From contig NW_026516568.1 in NCBI RefSeq assembly GCF_025602895.1, forward strand, positions 1 to 21,605: a stretch of 21,605 nucleotides of DNA, in the 5' to 3' direction. Positions 16,563 to 21,605 of the stretch are shown piece after piece (positions within the stretch are counted from its first letter, which is position 1; every line of letters starts with the position of its first letter). Source of the stretch: Polychytrium aggregatum (lineage: Eukaryota; Chytridiomycota; Chytridiomycetes; Polychytriales). A model generated the notes under the pieces. That model saw nothing but the letters and a program-made list of their open reading frames with translations, did not search any database and was not told the DNA's origin. Made by a program: the position numbers and the translations under genes.

Positions 16563-17015
16563 TGTAGACCTGGGCCTCTTTGGGACATTTGCCGATGAAG
16601 CTTCGGGTTAATGAGGGCCGACAGAAGACTGCAGCGGCGGCAGGTGAGAACGGGAGTACCGGGCGAGCGAGACTGAGCGACCGGGCGACCGGGCGAAGGA
16701 TGAACGAAGGACGCATGATCGGCGACAGGATCGGCGACAGGATCGGCGAGGAATTCGGCACGGGAACGAAGGGGGCCTGGTAGGCGAAAGCGCTTCGGAG
16801 AGCTTGGATAGACCGCTTGGAAAGAGAGCCTCGACGAGTGCTCCGGACGCGGATCGAGGGGGAAGCTGATGCGAGCAATGACCTCGATCGGGGCTTGGCT
16901 GCGAAAACAGGACTTTGCCGATCTGATCTGGCCGGCGGCAGAAAAAAAGACAAAAACGAGAGACGCGGATACGCTTAGGTAATCGGCTGCGGGCACAAAG
17001 CCGGGACGGCTCTCG

Positions 17016-17017
<2 letters not shown>

Positions 17018-17068
<51 letters not shown>
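17018..17068. repeat. (GT)n microsatellite, about 25 units
   Basis: Uninterrupted GT dinucleotides over 51 bases. On the minus strand it yields a spurious Thr-His run in an open frame. Confidence 0.97.
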
Positions 17069-17069
<1 letters not shown>

Positions 17070-17083
17070 CAGGGCTGCTCCGG

Positions 17084-17118
17084 AGCCCTAGGGTTGCGGG
17101 ACACCTCCGGCTAGGGCT
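17084..17118. promoter_or_regulatory. Cluster of three ARCCCTA (Tbf1-like) motifs upstream of eL34
   Basis: AGCCCTA at 17084-17090 on plus, AACCCTA at 17089-17095 on minus (sharing two bases with the first) and AGCCCTA at 17112-17118 on minus. In several fungi Tbf1 binds such sites and activates ribosomal protein genes. They are about 530 bp upstream of the eL34 start, which is rather far. Confidence 0.35.
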
Positions 17119-17255
17119 GTGCACCCCCTCCCGCCCCGCTCTGTGCGCACAGTAATGTGCACCAGGACCGCATTTCGCTATTCTCTCCTCCTTTTCGAAT
17201 CCATTCAGGGACCCTTGACCCACCTACAGGTAGAGTATCGACACGGACGGACAGG

Positions 17256-17342
17256 CATCCACCAAGGCATCCATCGATGCATCCATCGATGCATCCATCC
17301 ACCCATCCATCCATCCGTCCATGCGCCCGCCCGCCCATCCGT
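17256..17342. repeat. CATC-rich simple repeat
   Basis: Imperfect CATC/CATCGATG units grading into CGCCCGCC. It resembles the CATC tract at 8053-8074 and lies in the region upstream of eL34. Confidence 0.85.
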
Positions 17343-17643
17343 TCGCCTCGGCGATGTCGTCACTCTTTGAGCAAGTCGAACCAAGCGAGATATTATCCGG
17401 CGCTCTTCGAACCGCACCTTCCCGAGAGTCAACAATTTTGGATACCCGCAACGATGTCGATATTCCCGGACCTGCGTCGATACGCTGTGCATCACGGACT
17501 CGACCGAACGGATGGGCGGCACTCTGACGAAACACAACCGGCGGCATGTGTTTGGGCGATATCGATCGAGCGGCAACGGCAACGGCAGACTCTGATCCGG
17601 CACGTCCGCCAACACACACTTCCCCCCCATCACAGCAGTCATC

Positions 17644-18553
17644 ATGGCCCAACGTGTTACCTACCGCCGCCGTCTCTCTTACAACACCAAGTCCAACAAG
17701 GGCCGTGTTGTCAAGACCCCTGGTAACTATCCGTCTCTCATCCCGAACGCCTCATCATCGGAGCAGGCTGGACGCGCAGAAGCATCCCCTCGAAGCTATC
17801 TTGCATGGATGGCCAGCTAAACCCAGCTTCTCCTTCACCGTCAAGGTGGCAAGCTCGTTTTCCACTACACCACCAAGAAGGCCTCCTCCCCCAAGTGCGG
17901 TGACTGCGGTGTTGCTCTTCCTGGCGTAAGTATACGGGGCCGCTGGATCTCGGCGATTTCCGACGACAAGACGGGACATTTTCATTGGACGAACGACGCG
18001 GAGCGGACCAACCAAGCAAAGATGGCTCGTTCTAAGGCTGTGTTGCACCCGGACAAGCAGTGCCGATCACGAGTGGCAGTCCCATAAGCACCGTCGGCCA
18101 ACACCGTTTTTTCTTTTCTATTTCCAAAGCTCCCTGCCCTCCGCCCCACTGCCTACGCTCGCATCTCCAAGCGCCAAAAGCACGTCTCTCGTGCCTACGG
18201 TGGCAGCCGATGCGCTACCTGCGTCCGCTCTCGGTATGTAGCATCATGGAACGCTGGAGGCCGGTTGTCTGCATAGCGGGCTGATCGCGAACGCACTGAG
18301 TCCTTTTGGATCGCTTGGACACCCACATCGCACTGCTTGTGAACCCTACCCGGCCTGGATCTTGAATCGGCTCCCAAATCGGCTCCCGGCGCACACTGAC
18401 ACCCACACGCCTGTGGTCTGCTTGCACAGCATCGTCCGCGCCTTCCTGATCGAGGAGCAGAAGATCGTCAAGAAGGTCCTCAAGACCCAGCAGGCCGAGG
18501 CCAAGAAGGCCGCCCCCAAGCCCAAGAAGGCTGCTCCCAAGAAGAAGAACTAA
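17644..18553 (+). CDS. RPL34: 60S ribosomal protein eL34, four exons, 128 aa
   Basis: Structural protein of the large cytosolic ribosomal subunit. Exons: 17644-17722, 17846-17925, 18130-18233 and 18430-18553. The introns are 123, 204 and 196 nt, with donors GTAACT, GTAAGT and GTATGT. The product begins [19 protein letters not shown], as the family does. It carries the zinc-ribbon Cys pairs CGDC (encoded 17896-17907) and CATC (encoded 18211-18222), then [12 protein letters not shown] and [15 protein letters not shown]. It ends in a Lys/Ala/Pro-rich tail ([13 protein letters not shown]). The length is close to the usual 115-130 residues. The first intron lies close to the start codon, as is common in fungal ribosomal protein genes. 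Splice junctions were set by protein similarity and all keep the frame. Confidence 0.96.
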
Positions 18554-19553
18554 GTTCTCCCTTCTGCGACGACCATTGCAAGGAAAACCTACCCGGGTGA
18601 ACACCCCCGACCAGCGCTTTTTGTAAGTTTTGCACCTGTTGAGCAAAGGTAAAGGTGCAGCAGGCCCAATCCCAGCGACTGTCGTACTGATTCCGTGTTC
18701 GCTGTGCCTCCCCAATGTGCTCGATATGCGTTCTCTGTCGGCGGGTTTCTTGCCTTTGATCGACGTGGACTGCGACATGTCTGGATTGCATGCACATGCA
18801 CATGCACAACAAAAACAGTTGCAATGTGGTGGTGTATATGTAGAAAAGGACCAATACATTTGATGCTTGGGTGACTGACTGCATCGCAATGAACTGGCTC
18901 CATTGTATCCACATCGATACTGGCCAGCGACGCTGTCTCGTTGGTTGGACCGTGCCGTGCGCTGTGTTGTTTCCCGCAGATGGCGCCGAGATACAGCCAG
19001 CTGTTGGTGGGGCTCGGAGGCCGACCGCTGGCTCGCTTAAACACCATCATCCGCCCAGATCCGCCCAGATCTGCCCAGCCCGCCCGGATCATGCATGACC
19101 GGCCGTCACAGCCAAGCGGCCGATCTTGGCTCCCCGCCCAGGCCCAGATCCAAGTGTGTCTGTATCCTGCATGCCGCTCCATCGTCGCACCACCAGCAAT
19201 GCCCCGTGTTCATCCTGACAACCGGCCAGGGTTTCCACATGAGCGCCAAGACCGCGATTGGCCACGGCGGCTTTTGGGGGGCAGGGCCAAAGCGGGCCGA
19301 TCGCGGATTGCCGGTCGTGAGCCCCATAAAGTCTCCGTTCCAGCAGCTTGTCCTGGGCCCACAGTCTCTCTTTTGTGCTTGGCCAGCACTCCCCTTTCGC
19401 CATGAGCACCCCAACATCAGGTGGGTCCCGGCTGCTGCCCTCAGGAATCTCGTCCCTTGGAGGACATGCCACACTTGGTCACGCAGCCCGACTTGCTTGC
19501 TGCCGATCCACAGAGTGCGTCCCAGCTGCCGCTTTCCTGACCCGCCGCCCGTT
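18554..19553. other. Intergenic region between eL34 and the PAQR gene
   Basis: About 1 kb with no supportable gene. It holds a short GCACAT repeat near 18790-18808 and an imperfect CCGCCCAGAT repeat near 19050-19075. An open frame in phase with the PAQR start runs upstream from 19095, but it lacks PAQR-like content and an ATG in good context, so I treat it as untranslated. Confidence 0.4.
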
Positions 19554-20192
19554 ATGTCGGCGATCCTCGACTGCCCAGTCTATTCCCGCAAAGGCGACAA
19601 AACCGGCATGTCTCACATCACCAAGATCGAAAGCATCTCGCACTCTGAGCCAGTCGACCGCCATGAGGACAGCGAGCCCACCCAGGACGGGCGCTCCCAC
19701 CAACTCGTCGATGAAGACGAATCGCCCACCAACACCACCGCCGACCTTGCGGGCAGCATCAGCAAAACCGTCTCGCGCAGCGAGATGCCAGCTTGGTACC
19801 AGGACAACATCTACATCTTCACGGGCTACCGCCGTATCTGCTACTCGTACAAAGCCTGTGCCCAGTCGTTGTTCTACATCCACAATGAAACCGGCAACGT
19901 CTATTCGCACCTGATCGGCGCCGTGCTCTTCCTGGCCCTCTTTGGATACACCCTCTACCGAGCCATCCCCGTCGTCGACACCGCAAAGTGGAGCGACGTT
20001 ACGGTGCTGGTCATCTTTATCCTGAGCGCGATCGGCTGTCTGGCGCTGTCGACATTCTTCCACCTGTTCTGCTGCCACTCCGAGAAGGTCTCAGTGGCCT
20101 GGAACAAGGCCGACTATGTGGGCATCGTCTTTTTGATTGTGTAAGTCGTCGCTTGCCGCAGGCAGTAGTGCGTATCCACATTGCCACCAGTT

Positions 20193-20225
<33 letters not shown>

Positions 20226-21379
20226 CTGTTCTCGCTGTAGCGTCGCTCCGTGCACTGGCTGCTCCCATGCATTGAGCGAATGCTGATCGTAACTGTCATC
20301 GACATGGATTCTTCCCCAGCGGATCCTTCGTCCCTGCCCTTTACTATGGTAGGTGCAGCCGCTTGTAGCCGCTTGTAGCGCCTTGTGGGTCCTTCAAGCA
20401 GCTGATCGAGGTCCGATTCTTGCCTTTGGCCTCCTCAGCATTCTACTGCCAGACTACTTTCCAAGCTGTTTACATTACCTCGATGGTCGTCCTCGGAACT
20501 GGAACGGTATGGCCTGTCCCGCCCTGTGCTGCCCTCGACCCACTGTGGGTGCATCTGTGCGTTTTCTTCCACCGGATCGGTCACAGGGAATGCATGCTGT
20601 CGAGTTACTAAGATCCATAGCATTCCTCAGATCGTCATCAGCGTCTCCAAGCACTTCAGCCGTCCCCAATACCGACAAACCCGTGCTAGTTCACATCGCT
20701 CGGTTTGTCGGGAATCATTCCTGTTCTGCACACGACGATTGCCTCTGGGGTAAGTGTCCGAGCTTTCCGCTGCGATTGCCCCCTTGGGCCATCTCGATCG
20801 CACCGATGAGGCCGACCTGTGGTGTCGCACGCCACGACTCCATTCATTATCAACACCAACTCACTCGATACCGACATGGCCCCGCGTCGCTTGCATCGTC
20901 TGATATCGCTCGATCTGATATCGTCCGCACTCTGCTCTCGCAGGCGCTGTTTGCGGAGCGCTCCATGTCGCTCTCGTCGGTCATTACTGAGGGCGTTCTC
21001 TACGTCGCTGGAGCTTTCATCTACGCCTCGCGTGTTCCCGAGCGGTGGTTTCCCGGAAAGTTTGACTTTTGGGTACGTTTCCTACTCCCATCATGAGGCT
21101 TTCCAAGGCAGAGTGGCCGGACCGAAGCAATTTGACTTGCAGCTGAATCTCACGCTGCGCCAAACTGTGGTTGCATCGTGGCCTTGGTCGTGGTCGATTC
21201 AACTCACAGCCGCTCACTTTTCGCCGCCTCAGTTCCATTCGCATCAAATCTTCCATATCCTCGTTGTTTCCGCTGCTGTCGTGCATTACCGCGGCATGAT
21301 TGCGGCGTACACTTGGTGGCACCAGATGAACCCGCAGTGCCTGACTTCGATGGACCAGCTTGTGCATAGTGTGGCCTGA
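19554..21379 (+). CDS. PAQR / adiponectin receptor-like (Izh, hemolysin III superfamily) membrane protein, frame break in exon 4
   Basis: Seven-helix membrane protein of the AdipoR/Izh family; fungal members affect zinc and lipid homeostasis, and the family has ceramidase-like chemistry. Exons: 19554-20140, 20320-20348 (29 nt), 20439-20506, 20631-20749, 20944-21072 and 21233-21379. An acidic disordered N-terminus (residues 1-78) is followed by helices from about 119. Conserved marks are NETGNVYSH, STFFHLF (zinc-ligand His, H170), the Asp of WNKADYVGI (D187), RQTRA, LGLSGIIPVLH, YASRVPERWFPGKFD and the paired His of HSHQIFH. Exon 4 is 119 nt between phase-0 boundaries. The family pattern switches frame just after RQTRA (20683-20690), where two codons are normally expected but only two bases remain. 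Either the sequence has an error or this copy is inactivated. A start at 19608 is also possible. Confidence 0.85.
20193..20225. repeat. CCTGTC hexamer repeat in PAQR intron 1
   Basis: About five to six tandem CCTGTC units inside intron 20141-20319. Confidence 0.85.
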
Positions 21380-21605
21380 GTTTGCCTGTCCCTGGTTGCT
21401 CTTGCGATACCTGAATCTTCATCTGAACCTTCTCCGCCCTTGCCTCTGCTCGCGCTGCCCTTGGCGGGTGTCGGTGCACCGCTCTGCATTCTTGATGCGC
21501 TGTGCTTGGCTTTCATGAGACTCGTACTCCGTAGAACACAGCTTTCCATATTCTCCGTTACTCAAGGGAATCAGGAGCGAGACCTATCGAAAGACAGGTG
21601 GTGGA
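21380..21605. other. 3' flank of the PAQR gene
   Basis: Probably the 3' UTR followed by intergenic DNA. No gene, RNA or convincing poly(A) signal is visible before the window ends. Confidence 0.4.

Larger units (their letters stand above)
16563..17643. other. Divergent promoter region between the PPR and eL34 genes
   Basis: About 1.1 kb separating divergently transcribed genes. It contains a possible upstream exon of the PPR gene (16716-16570), a direct repeat of GATCGGCGACAG at about 16719-16750, a GT microsatellite, a cluster of ARCCCTA motifs and a CATC-rich stretch. A pyrimidine tract lies just before the eL34 start codon. Confidence 0.5.

Noticed and set aside
17224..17652. Minus-strand frames opposite the eL34 promoter
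   Set aside because: They are generated by the CATC repeat (DGWMDG-type runs) and lack any domain.
19095..19553. N-terminal extension of the PAQR protein upstream of 19554
   Set aside because: The frame is open, but the sequence is not PAQR-like, has no ATG in good context and resembles the surrounding intergenic composition.
20684..20690. A 7-nt GTGCTAG segment as a tiny intron that would restore the PAQR frame
   Set aside because: It begins GT and ends AG and would restore the frame, but 7 nt is far below any spliceosomal intron size.

Overview
The window looks like GC-rich chromosomal DNA from a fungus. Genes are compact, introns are short GT-AG introns of about 65-290 nt, start codons have good Kozak contexts, and eL34 carries a fungal-style Cys pair. 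It also holds a Ty3/Gypsy chromovirus whose priming site resembles that of fission yeast Tf1. The abundant simple repeats and intron density would suit an early-diverging (chytrid-like) fungus, but the lineage is an inference from style. No bacterial features, rRNA, tRNA or CRISPR array were seen.

Layout. (1) 1-1247, minus: the 5' part of a two-exon F-box protein gene that runs off the left edge. (2) 1800-7873, minus: a complete LTR retrotransposon with identical 419-bp LTRs, a 5-bp target duplication (GTGGG), gag, and pol in the order protease, RT, RNase H, integrase, chromodomain. It sits about 550 bp upstream of the F-box gene, in the same orientation. (3) 7879-9212: gene-poor DNA with tetranucleotide repeats. 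(4) 9213-10505, minus: a single-exon coiled-coil protein of unknown function. (5) 10506-12264: a divergent intergenic region rich in short tandem repeats. (6) 12265-14313, plus: a four-exon OS-9/Yos9-type ER lectin. (7) 14910-16562, minus: a PPR protein. (8) 17644-18553, plus: ribosomal protein eL34, four exons. (9) 19554-21379, plus: a seven-helix PAQR (adiponectin receptor/Izh) protein with six exons, one of which contains a reading-frame break.

The host genes look like unrelated housekeeping or regulatory genes and do not form a cluster. The most notable content is the retrotransposon. Its gag end carries a textbook -1 frameshift module: slippery GGGAAAC, a 5-nt spacer, and a GC-rich stem that can extend into an H-type pseudoknot. 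There is no tRNA-type primer binding site. Instead, the 12 nt one base after the 5' LTR are perfectly complementary to 12 nt in the LTR, 39 nt downstream of its TATA box. That is the arrangement expected of Tf1-like self-priming. Identical LTRs, an intact target duplication and intact catalytic motifs indicate a very recent, possibly still mobile copy.
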